Shown: positions 45,650 through 54,452 of the stretch, piece after piece
How positions within the stretch are numbered: the first letter of the stretch is position 1
How the letters are laid out: every line of letters begins with the position of its first letter
NCBI RefSeq assembly: GCF_024741815.1
Contig: NZ_CP102951.1
Coordinates: 1,627,001 to 1,691,000 of the forward strand
Reading direction: 5' to 3'
Source: Pseudomonas sp. LS1212
GTDB lineage: Bacteria > Pseudomonadota > Gammaproteobacteria > Pseudomonadales > Pseudomonadaceae
Length of the DNA stretch: 64,000 nucleotides
Program-made: the position numbers and the translations under genes
Notes under the pieces: generated by a model
What the model was told of the DNA's origin: nothing
The model's database searches: none
The model's input: the letters and a program-made list of their open reading frames with translations, nothing else

Positions 45650-46438
45650 ATGGAGCACAACATTTCGTCTTTGGGGGACTTTGAGTCGACCCTGAAGAAA
45701 CATGCCAACGAGTTGGTGAGCAGCCTGGAAAAGGGCAAGTTCGGCGACGCGGTGCAACTGATCCATGAGCTGAACCAGACCCGTGATCGCGGCCTGTACC
45801 AGGAAGTGGGCAAGCTCACCCGCGAGTTGCATAGCGCGATCGTCAGTTTCCAGATTGACCCGCACATGCCGCAGGCCGAGGAAGTTTCACAGATCACCGA
45901 TGCCACCGAGCGTCTTTCCTACGTGGTCAGGCTGACCGAGGGTGCGGCCAACCGCACCATGGACCTGGTCGAGAAGAGTACCCCGGTGCTCAACGAGCTC
46001 AGCGAAGAGGCCAAGGGCCTCGGTGCCGATTGGCAGCGCTTCATGCGCAAAGAAGTGGCGGTGGCGGAGTTTCGTGAACTGGCCCAGCGTGTCGACGCTT
46101 TTCTGACACGCAGCGAGCAAGGTACGCGCGCGGTTGCCGAGAACCTGCAGGACATCTTGCTGGCCCAGGACTATCAGGACCTGACCGGCCAGGTTATCAA
46201 GCGCGTGACCCAGCTGGTGACCGAAGTCGAGAGCAACCTGCTCAAGCTCGTGCTGATGGCCAGTCAAGTCGACCGCTTCGCCGGTATCGAACACGACCGC
46301 GAACAGCTGCGTGCGGAAAAAGATCAAGAAAAACATCCGACTCGGGGTGAAGGTCCGCAGATTCATGCCGATAAGCGTGAAGACGTCGTAAGCGGTCAGG
46401 ACGATGTCGACGATCTGCTATCCAGTCTAGGGTTCTAG
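45650..46438 (+). CDS. cheZ: CheY-P phosphatase CheZ
   Basis: 262 aa, mostly a long helical hairpin. The active motif AQDYQDLTGQVIKRV carries the catalytic Gln and Asp. The C-terminal DDVDDLLSSLGF is the CheY-docking tail. 19 bp after cheY; 10 bp before cheA. Confidence 0.97.
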   Translation: MEHNISSLGDFESTLKKHANELVSSLEKGKFGDAVQLIHELNQTRDRGLYQEVGKLTRELHSAIVSFQIDPHMPQAEEVSQITDATERLSYVVRLTEGAANRTMDLVEKSTPVLNELSEEAKGLGADWQRFMRKEVAVAEFRELAQRVDAFLTRSEQGTRAVAENLQDILLAQDYQDLTGQVIKRVTQLVTEVESNLLKLVLMASQVDRFAGIEHDREQLRAEKDQEKHPTRGEGPQIHADKREDVVSGQDDVDDLLSSLGF

Positions 46439-46448
46439 GGAGCACCAA

Positions 46449-48650
46449 ATGAGCTTCGGCGCCGATGAAGAGATCCTTCAGGATTTTCTGGTAGAGGCCG
46501 GCGAAATTCTTGAGCAATTGTCCGAACAGCTGGTCGAGCTTGAAAGCCGCCCGGATGACGCCGATTTGCTCAATGCAATTTTTCGCGGTTTTCACACTGT
46601 AAAAGGGGGCGCCGGCTTCCTCCAGCTCAATGAGCTGGTGGAGTGCTGCCACATCGCCGAGAACGTCTTCGACATCCTGCGCAAAGGTGAGCGCCGGGTC
46701 GACTCCGAGTTGATGGACGTGGTGCTCGAGGCGCTGGATGCGGTGAACGGCATGTTCGGCGAAGTGCGCGAGGGCACTCGGATCACCGCGGCCACGCCGC
46801 AGTTGCTCGAAGCCCTGGCGCGCCTGGCAGAACCTGCAGGTGAGGAGCAGGCAGCGGCGTCGATGGCCGTTGCCGCAGCACCGGAGGTCGTAGCCGAGCC
46901 GGCTGCGGAGGACATCACCGACAATGAATTCGAGCAGCTGCTCGACTCGCTCAATGCCGTCAAGGCCGAGGCCGAGGCTCAGGTTTGCGCTGCGCCTGCC
47001 AGCGATGAAATTACCGACGCCGAATTCGAATCACTGCTCGATCAGTTACACGGCAAGGGGCAGTTTGCGCCCGATGCGATCAGCCCTGTGGCCAGCCAGG
47101 CGCCTGTTGCGGCTGCCGGCAGCGAAGCCAGCAATGAAATCACCGACGATGAATTCGAAGCACTGCTCGATCAGCTGCATGGCAAGGGTGCCTTCAGTGT
47201 CGAGGCTGTCGCGACGCCAGCAGTGGCGGTCGGTGAGTCGTCCGCAGGCCCGGCTCGCGGCGATCACATCAGCGAGCAGGAATTCGATGCCCTGCTCGAC
47301 GAGCTTCATGGCAAGGGCAAGTTTGCCGGCGCACCGACTGCCTCGGTACCGGCAGCAGACACCGCAATAGCCCAGCGGCCGGTTACGAAGAAGCCCGAGC
47401 CTGCTGCACCGGCCTTGGCCCCGGCTCCGGCGCCGGCCCGTCAGGCCTCGCCGGCACCGGACAAGCCCGCTGCCAGCGAAGCCGAGACCACCGTGCGGGT
47501 CGATACCGCGCGACTGGACGAAATCATGAACATGGTGGGCGAGCTGGTGCTGGTGCGTAACCGCCTGGTGCGGTTGGGCCTCAACACCGGCGACGAGGCG
47601 ATGTCCAAGGCGGTATCGCACCTGGATGTGGTCACTGCCGACTTGCAGACGGCGGTGATGAAGACCCGCATGCAGCCGATCAAGAAAGTCTTCGGTCGCT
47701 TCCCGCGACTGGTACGCGACCTTGCCCGGCAGTTGAAGAAAGAGATCAACCTGGAACTGGTCGGCGAAGAAACCGACCTGGACAAGAACCTGGTCGAGGC
47801 CCTGGCCGACCCGTTGGTGCACTTGGTGCGCAACGCGGTCGACCACGGTGTCGAGACGCCGGAGGAACGCGAAGCATCGGGCAAATCCCGTGGCGGGCGC
47901 GTGGTGTTGTCGGCCGAGCAGGAAGGCGACCATATCCTCTTGTCGATCTCCGACGACGGCAAGGGCATGGACCCGAGCGTGCTGCGCGCCAAGGCCGTGG
48001 AAAAAGGCCTGATGGACAAGGATGCGGCCGATCGCTTAAGCGAATCGGACTGCTACAACCTGATCTTCGCCCCGGGCTTCTCGACCAAGACCGAGATCTC
48101 CGACGTGTCCGGCCGTGGCGTGGGCATGGATGTGGTCAAGACCAAGATCGCCCAGCTCAATGGCTCGATCAACATCTACTCGACCAAGGGGCAGGGGTCC
48201 AAGATCGTCATCAAGGTGCCGTTGACGCTGGCGATCATGCCGACGCTGATGGTCATGCTCGGCAATCAGGCGTTTGCGTTCCCGCTGGTCAACGTCAACG
48301 AGATCTTCCATCTGGACCTGTCGCGCACCAACGTCGTCGACGGCCAGGAAGTGGTGATCGTGCGCGACAAGGCACTGCCGTTGTTCTACCTCAAGCGCTG
48401 GCTGGTCAGTTCCGCCGCCCATGAAGAGCAACGTGAGGGCCATGTGGTGATCCTTTCGGTGGGCACGCAGCGGATCGGATTCGTCGTCGACCAACTGGTG
48501 GGCCAGGAAGAGGTGGTCATCAAGCCATTGGGCAAGATGTTGCAGGGGACGGCGGGCATGTCCGGCGCCACCATCACCGGTGATGGCCGCATTGCGCTGA
48601 TTCTCGACGTCCCGAGCATGCTCAAGCGCTACGCCGCGCGACGTATTTGA
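46449..48650 (+). CDS. cheA: Chemotaxis histidine kinase CheA with tandem LLDxLHGKG motifs
   Basis: 733 aa. P1 Hpt domain with H49 (FHTVKGGAGFLQL), then a long linker with four related segments (NEFEQLLDSLNAVK, AEFESLLDQLHGKG, DEFEALLDQLHGKG, QEFDALLDELHGKG at about 158-300) spaced by Ala/Pro-rich stretches. P3 dimerisation, P4 kinase (VRNAVDHGVETPEEREASGK; GRGVGMDVVKTKI) and P5 CheW-like regulatory domains follow. The repeat-bearing linker sits where Vibrio CheA carries its ParP-binding LID region, and parC/parP are present downstream; that functional link is inferred. Confidence 0.97.
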   Translation: MSFGADEEILQDFLVEAGEILEQLSEQLVELESRPDDADLLNAIFRGFHTVKGGAGFLQLNELVECCHIAENVFDILRKGERRVDSELMDVVLEALDAVNGMFGEVREGTRITAATPQLLEALARLAEPAGEEQAAASMAVAAAPEVVAEPAAEDITDNEFEQLLDSLNAVKAEAEAQVCAAPASDEITDAEFESLLDQLHGKGQFAPDAISPVASQAPVAAAGSEASNEITDDEFEALLDQLHGKGAFSVEAVATPAVAVGESSAGPARGDHISEQEFDALLDELHGKGKFAGAPTASVPAADTAIAQRPVTKKPEPAAPALAPAPAPARQASPAPDKPAASEAETTVRVDTARLDEIMNMVGELVLVRNRLVRLGLNTGDEAMSKAVSHLDVVTADLQTAVMKTRMQPIKKVFGRFPRLVRDLARQLKKEINLELVGEETDLDKNLVEALADPLVHLVRNAVDHGVETPEEREASGKSRGGRVVLSAEQEGDHILLSISDDGKGMDPSVLRAKAVEKGLMDKDAADRLSESDCYNLIFAPGFSTKTEISDVSGRGVGMDVVKTKIAQLNGSINIYSTKGQGSKIVIKVPLTLAIMPTLMVMLGNQAFAFPLVNVNEIFHLDLSRTNVVDGQEVVIVRDKALPLFYLKRWLVSSAAHEEQREGHVVILSVGTQRIGFVVDQLVGQEEVVIKPLGKMLQGTAGMSGATITGDGRIALILDVPSMLKRYAARRI

Positions 48651-48697
48651 CCCCGGTGGCGCGGGCCGCAAGGCTCGCGTCGCCTAATGGAGTGTTT

Positions 48698-49813
48698 ATG
48701 GCAGTCAAGGTCCTGGTGGTGGATGATTCCGGTTTTTTCCGCCGCCGCGTTTCGGAGATCCTTTCGTCCGATCCGAGTATCCAGGTCGTCGGTACCGCGA
48801 CCAACGGCAAGGAAGCAATCGAACAGGCGCAATCGCTCAAGCCCGATGTCATCACCATGGACTATGAAATGCCCATGATGGATGGCATCACCGCCGTACG
48901 GCATATCATGCAGCGCTGCCCGACGCCGGTGTTGATGTTTTCCTCGCTGACCCACGAGGGGGCGCGTGTGACCCTCGACGCACTGGACGCCGGTGCGGTC
49001 GATTATCTGCCGAAAAATTTCGAAGACATCTCGCGCAACCCCGAGAAGGTCAAGCAACTGCTGTGTGAGAAAGTCCACACCGTTTCCCGCAGCAATCGCC
49101 GTTTCAGCGGCTACGGCCAGCCGTCGCCAGCGCCGGTCAGCAGTGTGCAACCGACTGTCAGCAGCTTGACGGCCGCAGCACCGGCTGCTGCGCGCAGCGT
49201 GCCATCGCGGGCACCGGCACCGGCCGTTGCCGCACCTGCGCCCAAGCGCAAGGCCTACAAACTGGTGGCAATCGGCACGTCTACCGGTGGCCCGGTCGCG
49301 CTGCAGCGGGTGTTGACTCAGCTGCCCGCCAACTTTCCGGCACCCATCGTATTGATCCAGCACATGCCGGCGGCCTTCACCAAGGCATTCGCCGAGCGTC
49401 TGGACAAGCTGTGCCGCATCAGCGTCAAGGAGGCCGAGGACGGCGATGTGTTGCGTCCCGGCCTGGCCCTGCTGGCACCCGGTGGCAAGCAGATGATGGT
49501 CGACGCGCGCGGCACGGTGAAAATCCTGCCGGGCGACGAGCGCCTGAACTACAAGCCAAGCGTGGATATCACCTTCGGCTCGGCCGCCCGCGCCTACGGA
49601 GACAAGGTTCTGGCGGTGGTGCTCACCGGCATGGGGGCCGACGGCCGTGAGGGTGCGCGCCTGCTCAAGCAGGGCGGCAGCCATGTCTGGGCCCAGGATG
49701 AGGCCAGTTGCGTGATCTATGGCATGCCCATGGCCATCGCCAAGGCCAACCTCGCCGATGGGATTTATAGCCTGGACGAGATCGGCCGGCACCTGGCCGA
49801 GGCGTGCATCTGA
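48698..49813 (+). CDS. cheB: Chemotaxis methylesterase CheB
   Basis: 371 aa from ATG 48698 (RBS TGGAGTG). Receiver domain with D55 (VITMDYEMPMMDG), an Ala/Pro linker, then the methylesterase/deamidase domain with Ser in GTSTGGPVALQ, His in LIQHMPAAF and Asp in VLTGMGADGREG. It demethylates chemoreceptors. Overlaps motC by one base (TGATG). Confidence 0.97.
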   Translation: MAVKVLVVDDSGFFRRRVSEILSSDPSIQVVGTATNGKEAIEQAQSLKPDVITMDYEMPMMDGITAVRHIMQRCPTPVLMFSSLTHEGARVTLDALDAGAVDYLPKNFEDISRNPEKVKQLLCEKVHTVSRSNRRFSGYGQPSPAPVSSVQPTVSSLTAAAPAAARSVPSRAPAPAVAAPAPKRKAYKLVAIGTSTGGPVALQRVLTQLPANFPAPIVLIQHMPAAFTKAFAERLDKLCRISVKEAEDGDVLRPGLALLAPGGKQMMVDARGTVKILPGDERLNYKPSVDITFGSAARAYGDKVLAVVLTGMGADGREGARLLKQGGSHVWAQDEASCVIYGMPMAIAKANLADGIYSLDEIGRHLAEACI

Positions 49814-50553
49814 TGGATGTACTGAGCCTTATCGGACTGATCCTGGCCTTTGTCGCCATCATCGGCGGCAACTACCTTGAAGGCGGCCATCTGATGGCCC
49901 TGCTCAACGGTCCGGCGGCCCTGATCGTGATCGGCGGGACCCTGGCAGCTGCCTTGCTGCAGTCGCCGATGAGCGCCTTCAAGCGCGCCTTGCAGATCTT
50001 CGGCTGGATTCTGTTCCCGCCACGCATCGACCTGGCAGGCGGTGTCGATCGCGTCGTCAACTGGAGCCAGACCGCGCGCAAGGAAGGCTTGCTGGGCCTG
50101 GAGGCGATTGCCGACACCGAACCGGACAGCTATGCACGCAAGGGCCTGCAGTTGCTGGTCGACGGTGCCGAGCCGGAAGCCATTCGCAGCATTCTCGAAG
50201 TGGATTTCTACACCCAGGAAAACCGCGATGTGCAGGCCGCCAAGGTATTCGAATGCATGGGCGGCTACGCGCCGACCATCGGCATCATCGGTGCGGTCAT
50301 GGGCCTGATTCATGTGATGGGCAATCTGGCCGACCCCTCGCAATTGGGTGATGGCATCGCCGTGGCGTTCGTCGCCACCATTTACGGTGTGGCCAGTGCC
50401 AACCTGGTGCTGTTGCCGGTTGCCAACAAGCTCAAGTCCATCGCCATGCGCCAGTCGCGCTACCGGGAAATGCTGCTCGAGGGCATTCTCTCAATCGCCG
50501 AAGGCGAGAACCCGCGTTCGATCGAACTGAAGCTTCAGGGCTTCATGGAGTAG
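49813..50553 (+). CDS. motC: Flagellar stator protein MotC (MotA homologue)
   Basis: 246 aa from ATG 49813. Four membrane helices and the MotA-family cytosolic loop with charged residues, plus GGYAPTIGIIGAVMGLIHVM and AFVATIYGVASANLVLLPVA. With MotD it forms the second Pseudomonas stator, used in swarming or under load alongside MotAB. 3 bp before motD. Confidence 0.96.
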   Translation: MDVLSLIGLILAFVAIIGGNYLEGGHLMALLNGPAALIVIGGTLAAALLQSPMSAFKRALQIFGWILFPPRIDLAGGVDRVVNWSQTARKEGLLGLEAIADTEPDSYARKGLQLLVDGAEPEAIRSILEVDFYTQENRDVQAAKVFECMGGYAPTIGIIGAVMGLIHVMGNLADPSQLGDGIAVAFVATIYGVASANLVLLPVANKLKSIAMRQSRYREMLLEGILSIAEGENPRSIELKLQGFME

Positions 50554-50556
50554 CGC

Positions 50557-51444
50557 ATGGCTCGTCGTCGTCCGCCCCAGGAGCATGAAAACCACGAGCG
50601 CTGGCTGGTCTCCTATGCCGATTTCATCACCCTGTTGTTTGCGTTTTTCGTGGTGATGTATTCGATCTCATCGGTCAACGAGGGCAAGTACAAGGTGCTG
50701 TCCCAGGCGCTGATCGGGGTATTCAACGACGCCGATCGCAGCCTCAAGCCGATTCCGATCGGCGATGAACGGCCAGTGACGATCAAGCCGGCCGAGCCAT
50801 TGATCAAGGATAGCGAGCAGCTCGATGCAGGGCTGGCCCAGGCCTCGATCGATCCATTGCAGACCATCGCCAACGACGTGCGCGATGCCTTCGGCGACTT
50901 GATCAAGTCCGATCAGTTGACCGTGCGTGGCAACGAGCTGTGGATCGAAATCGAGCTCAATTCCTCGCTGTTGTTCGGCAGCGGCGATGCCATGCCCAGC
51001 GACGTGGCCTTCACCATCATCGAGAAGGTCGGGAAGATCCTCAAACCCTTCGATAATCCAGTGCATGTCGAAGGCTTTACCGATGACCTGCCGATCCGTA
51101 CGGCGCAATACCCGACCAACTGGGAGCTGTCGTCGGCGCGGGCGGCGAGCATCGTTCGCATGCTGGCGGTGGAAGGGATCAACCCGGTCCGCATGGCTTC
51201 GGTCGGTTACGGCGAATTCCAGCCGATTGCCAGCAACGGCACGGCCGAAGGGCGGGCGCGCAACCGCCGCGTGGTGCTGGTGATCTCCCGTAACCTGGAA
51301 GTGCGCCGCAGCATCACTGGCGCCGGTAGTGCCAATGTCAAACCCGATGCCGCGTTGAAGCGTGCTGGCACACAAACTGCACCGGTGCCCGTATCGCAGT
51401 CGGTCGGGGCCAAGGTCGTCAATTCCCCGTCACCGACCTTATAA
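50557..51444 (+). CDS. motD: Flagellar stator protein MotD (MotB homologue)
   Basis: 295 aa. One membrane helix near the N terminus carrying the proton-channel Asp (SYADFITLLFAFFVVMYSIS), a periplasmic plug/linker, and an OmpA-like peptidoglycan-binding domain (HVEGFTDDLPIRTAQYPTNW). Partner of MotC. Confidence 0.96.
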   Translation: MARRRPPQEHENHERWLVSYADFITLLFAFFVVMYSISSVNEGKYKVLSQALIGVFNDADRSLKPIPIGDERPVTIKPAEPLIKDSEQLDAGLAQASIDPLQTIANDVRDAFGDLIKSDQLTVRGNELWIEIELNSSLLFGSGDAMPSDVAFTIIEKVGKILKPFDNPVHVEGFTDDLPIRTAQYPTNWELSSARAASIVRMLAVEGINPVRMASVGYGEFQPIASNGTAEGRARNRRVVLVISRNLEVRRSITGAGSANVKPDAALKRAGTQTAPVPVSQSVGAKVVNSPSPTL

Positions 51445-51489
51445 CGTGTCTCGGTCGGGCCAACTGCCGTGCCGGGAGGAAGCCGCACA

Positions 51490-52278
51490 ATGAGAGTCTG
51501 GGCAGTAGCCAATCAAAAAGGTGGGGTCGGCAAGACCACCACGTCCATCGCTTTAGCCGGCTTGCTGGCAGAGGCGGGCAAGCGCGTGGTCGTGGTCGAT
51601 CTCGACCCCCACGGCTCCATGACCAGCTATTTCGGGCATAACCCCGATGAGCTGGAACACAGCTGCTTCGATCTGTTCCTGCACAAGGGCGCGGTGCCGC
51701 AGGGGCTGCCTGGGCAATTGCTGTTGCCGACCAGCGACGAACGCATTTCGCTGTTGCCGTCGAGCACTGCGCTGGCGACCCTGGAGCGTCAATCGCCCGG
51801 GCAGAGCGGCCTGGGCCTGGTGATCGCCAAGAGTCTGGCGCAGCTGTGGCAGGACTTTGACTACGCCGTGATCGACAGCCCGCCGTTGCTGGGTGTGCTG
51901 ATGGTCAATGCGCTGGCGGCGAGCCAGCAGCTGGTGATCCCGGTGCAGACCGAATACCTGGCGGTCAAGGGGCTCGAACGCATGGTCAGCACCCTGGCGA
52001 TGATCAACCGCTCGCGCAAGCAGGCGCTGCCGTTCCAGATCGTACCGACGCTGTTCGACCGCCGCACTCAGGCCTCGCTGGGCACCTTGCGGGTGCTGCG
52101 TGATGGCTATCCGGACAACATCTGGCAGGGTTTCATTCCGGTCGATACGCGGCTGCGCGATGCCAGCCGGGCCGGGCAGACGCCCTCGCAATTTGACGGC
52201 AAGAGCCGCGGGGTAGTGGCCTACCGCACGCTGCTCAAGCATTTGCTCGCCCAACAACTTGTCGCGCAGGTGGCCTGA
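51490..52278 (+). CDS. parC: ParA-like ATPase ParC for chemotaxis-array placement
   Basis: 262 aa from ATG 51490 (RBS GGGAGGAAG). Deviant Walker A K10-GGVGKTT, Walker A' VVVDLDPHGSMTSYFG, switch II YAVIDSPPLLGVL. ParC in vibrios recruits chemotaxis arrays to the pole; the location beside motCD, parP and cheW supports the same role. It is not a plasmid or chromosome ParA: no parB follows. Overlaps parP by one base. Confidence 0.88.
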   Translation: MRVWAVANQKGGVGKTTTSIALAGLLAEAGKRVVVVDLDPHGSMTSYFGHNPDELEHSCFDLFLHKGAVPQGLPGQLLLPTSDERISLLPSSTALATLERQSPGQSGLGLVIAKSLAQLWQDFDYAVIDSPPLLGVLMVNALAASQQLVIPVQTEYLAVKGLERMVSTLAMINRSRKQALPFQIVPTLFDRRTQASLGTLRVLRDGYPDNIWQGFIPVDTRLRDASRAGQTPSQFDGKSRGVVAYRTLLKHLLAQQLVAQVA

Positions 52279-53147
52279 TGAATCGTCCGGTCAATATCGC
52301 CGTTCGGCCGCAACTGGCCCTGCAATCCTACCTCGATGCGCTGTTGCAGGAGGCCACTGAAGAGCTGGCGCCCGAGCCTGTGCCGATGCCTGAGCCGGTT
52401 TCGCAGCAGAGCATCGCGCTGGACGAGTTCCAGGCTGCAGTGCTGGAAGAACAGGCCCGCGATGCGGCAGTCGCTTCGGTGGCCAAGGCCATCGGCAGCG
52501 TTACACCGGTCGTGCCTGTCGAGCTCAAGGCAGCGCCGGTCAAGGTCGAGGTCCCCGAGCCACCGGCGGCTGCGATCCAACCGCTGGAACCGTTGGTGGA
52601 CGTGTACTTGCCGGCCGCCAACCATGCCGCACCGCCGCGCGTGACCAGCGATGGACGCCCGGCCTGGGCGGCCGAGCCCTTCGAGTGTCTGTTGTTCGAT
52701 GTGGCGGGCCTGACCCTGGCCGTGCCGCTGGTCTGCCTGGGCTCGATCTATTCACTGGCCGGGCACGAGCTGACGCCGCTGTTCGGCCAGCCTGATTGGT
52801 TTCTCGGCATCCTGCCCAGCCAGGGCGGTAACCTCAAGGTGCTCGACACGGCGCGTTGGGTCATGCCCGACCGCTATCGCGATGATTTCCGGCAAGGCCT
52901 GCAATACGTGATCTCGGTCCAGGGCTACGAGTGGGGGCTGGCGGTACATCAGGTCAGCCGGTCGCTGCGCCTGGACCCCAACGAAATCAAATGGCGGACC
53001 CAGCGCGGGCAGCGGCCCTGGTTGGCCGGAACCGTCATTGAACACATGTGCGCGTTGCTGGACGTGTCTGAACTGGCCGAGCTGATTGCCAGCGGTGCGG
53101 TCAAGCAGATGCAGGGCGCAACACCTGCGGCCAAACATAAAAAATAA
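52278..53147 (+). CDS. parP: CheW-like array protein ParP
   Basis: 289 aa. The N-terminal ~115 residues are Pro/Ala/Val-rich and probably disordered. The C-terminal CheW-like (AIF) domain starts near FECLLFDVAGLTLAVPLVCL and includes GSIYSLAGHELTPLFGQPDW. ParP links CheA/MCP arrays to ParC. The domain order, size and adjacency to parC fit ParP better than a second CheW. Confidence 0.87.
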   Translation: MNRPVNIAVRPQLALQSYLDALLQEATEELAPEPVPMPEPVSQQSIALDEFQAAVLEEQARDAAVASVAKAIGSVTPVVPVELKAAPVKVEVPEPPAAAIQPLEPLVDVYLPAANHAAPPRVTSDGRPAWAAEPFECLLFDVAGLTLAVPLVCLGSIYSLAGHELTPLFGQPDWFLGILPSQGGNLKVLDTARWVMPDRYRDDFRQGLQYVISVQGYEWGLAVHQVSRSLRLDPNEIKWRTQRGQRPWLAGTVIEHMCALLDVSELAELIASGAVKQMQGATPAAKHKK

Positions 53148-53214
53148 AGGGGTCGCGCCTGGCGCGCGGCTGAACTGAGCAACCGTCAACGGCGGATTTT
53201 GAGGGGTTATGGGT

Positions 53215-53694
53215 ATGAACAAATCGTCTGCACAAGGTTCCGAAGATCCTATTCTGCAGTGGGTAACCTTTCGCCTGGACAACGAGTCGTACGGCATCAA
53301 TGTGATGCAGGTCCAGGAAGTCTTGCGCTACACCGAGATCGCTCCGGTTCCCGGTGCGCCGAGCTACGTGCTGGGCATCATCAACCTGCGCGGCAACGTG
53401 GTCACGGTGATTGACACCCGCCAGCGTTTTGGCCTGGCGCCGGTGGAAGTCAGCGACAATACCCGTATCGTGATCATCGAGGCCGACAAGCAAGTGGTCG
53501 GGATTCTGGTCGACAGCGTGGCCGAAGTGGTCTATCTGCGCCAGTCGGAAGTCGAAACCGCACCGAACGTCGGTAACGAAGAGTCGGCCAAGTTCATTCA
53601 AGGCGTGTGCAACAAGAACGGCGAATTACTGATCCTGGTCGAGCTGGACAAGATGATGACCGAGGAAGAGTGGTCCGAGCTGGAGAGCATCTGA
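53215..53694 (+). CDS. cheW: Chemotaxis adaptor CheW
   Basis: 159 aa from ATG 53215, chosen over ATG 53209 because GAGGGG (53201-53206) is 8 nt from the former and only 2 nt from the latter. A single CheW domain (QWVTFRLDNESYGINVMQVQ; VPGAPSYVLGIINLRGNVVT). It couples chemoreceptors to CheA. The next gene starts at the base after its stop. Confidence 0.97.
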   Translation: MNKSSAQGSEDPILQWVTFRLDNESYGINVMQVQEVLRYTEIAPVPGAPSYVLGIINLRGNVVTVIDTRQRFGLAPVEVSDNTRIVIIEADKQVVGILVDSVAEVVYLRQSEVETAPNVGNEESAKFIQGVCNKNGELLILVELDKMMTEEEWSELESI

Positions 53695-54087
53695 TTGATC
53701 TTCGAGGTCGCCGTTATCCTCCTGGGCATTCTCTGGGCTACGAGCCTGGGGATGTTCCTGGCGCATACCAAAAAACTGCGCCTGCTTGCCGAGCAGCAGG
53801 CCCGGGACAATGTGCTGCGCGACCAGCGCATCAAGGACCTGGGCAAGCGGCTCGATGACTACCAGAACGGTAGCGTCGGCATGGGTGAGGTGCTGCACGA
53901 GTTGAAAGCGGTCGTCGCGCCGCTGCCGGACAAGCTTGCCCAGCTGGAACAGCGCGACCCCAGCAGCCTGTCCTTCGCCCAGGCCGCCAAGCTGGTGGGC
54001 ATGGGCGCCAGCGTCGACGAGTTGACCCAGTCCTGTGGCCTGACTCAGGCTGAAGCGGAATTGATGAGCAAGGTGCATCGCGGCTGA
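53695..54087 (+). CDS. DUF2802 domain protein at the end of the che operon
   Basis: 130 aa from TTG 53695, abutting the cheW stop. One N-terminal membrane helix (FEVAVILLGILWATSLGMFL), a coiled coil (~30-60), and a C-terminal DUF2802 HTH-like segment (SFAQAAKLVGMGASVDELTQ, then CGLTQAEAELMSKVHRG). It regularly follows cheW in Pseudomonas, but its role is unknown; an inner-membrane helper of the array or stator is possible. Confidence 0.85.
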   Translation: MIFEVAVILLGILWATSLGMFLAHTKKLRLLAEQQARDNVLRDQRIKDLGKRLDDYQNGSVGMGEVLHELKAVVAPLPDKLAQLEQRDPSSLSFAQAAKLVGMGASVDELTQSCGLTQAEAELMSKVHRG

Positions 54088-54452
54088 GCCCCTGGCGCCT
54101 ACCCGCTACGTGGCAAACGGGTAGGCCACTTGTGGGGTAGGCGCGTGCCCCCTGCAAACGACGACAGTCAATGTGCTTTCAGGTGTGCTTCCAACTGTTC
54201 GAACCACCGATTTCAGCGATGCGATCAAGGGGGACGCGTTTGTCTGGGCGCGGGAAATTGGAGAGTTTGCTGCGAACGAAGTTTATTCCTTTCGGGCCTA
54301 CGTACGGACTCATGGCAATCACCGTGTTTGAGAGGAATCATGTCGAATGATCTTCTCTGCGGTTCCATCGCCACTGCAGATGGCAACTATTCCACGTAAT
54401 ATTTATTTATACGTTGCCGGTTTACGTTATTCGGGATATCCGGGAGGGTGCC
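54088..54452. other. AT-richer intergenic region with alternative hairpins
   Basis: 365 bp without a supportable gene. At 54095-54144 one arm, GCGCCTACCCG (54095-54105), can pair with either of two copies of GGGTAGGC (54119-54126, within CGGGTAGGC; and 54135-54144, as GGGTAGGCGC), giving two mutually exclusive 9-10-bp stems. No T-run follows. The stretch from about 54260 to 54440 is clearly AT-richer than its surroundings. No tRNA, transposase or terminal inverted repeat is seen, and no good promoter for the CapA gene was found. Confidence 0.5.

Noticed and set aside
51490..52278. Chromosome/plasmid partition ParA
   Set aside because: No parB or parS nearby, and it lies between motD and a CheW-like gene; ParC of the chemotaxis system fits better.
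54130..54399. 89-codon ORF in the spacer before the CapA gene
   Set aside because: No RBS, no family, unusual composition; it is more likely open by chance in an intergenic region.
54088..54452. Insertion sequence or tRNA-linked integration next to the CapA gene
   Set aside because: No transposase, terminal inverted repeat, target duplication or tRNA could be found.
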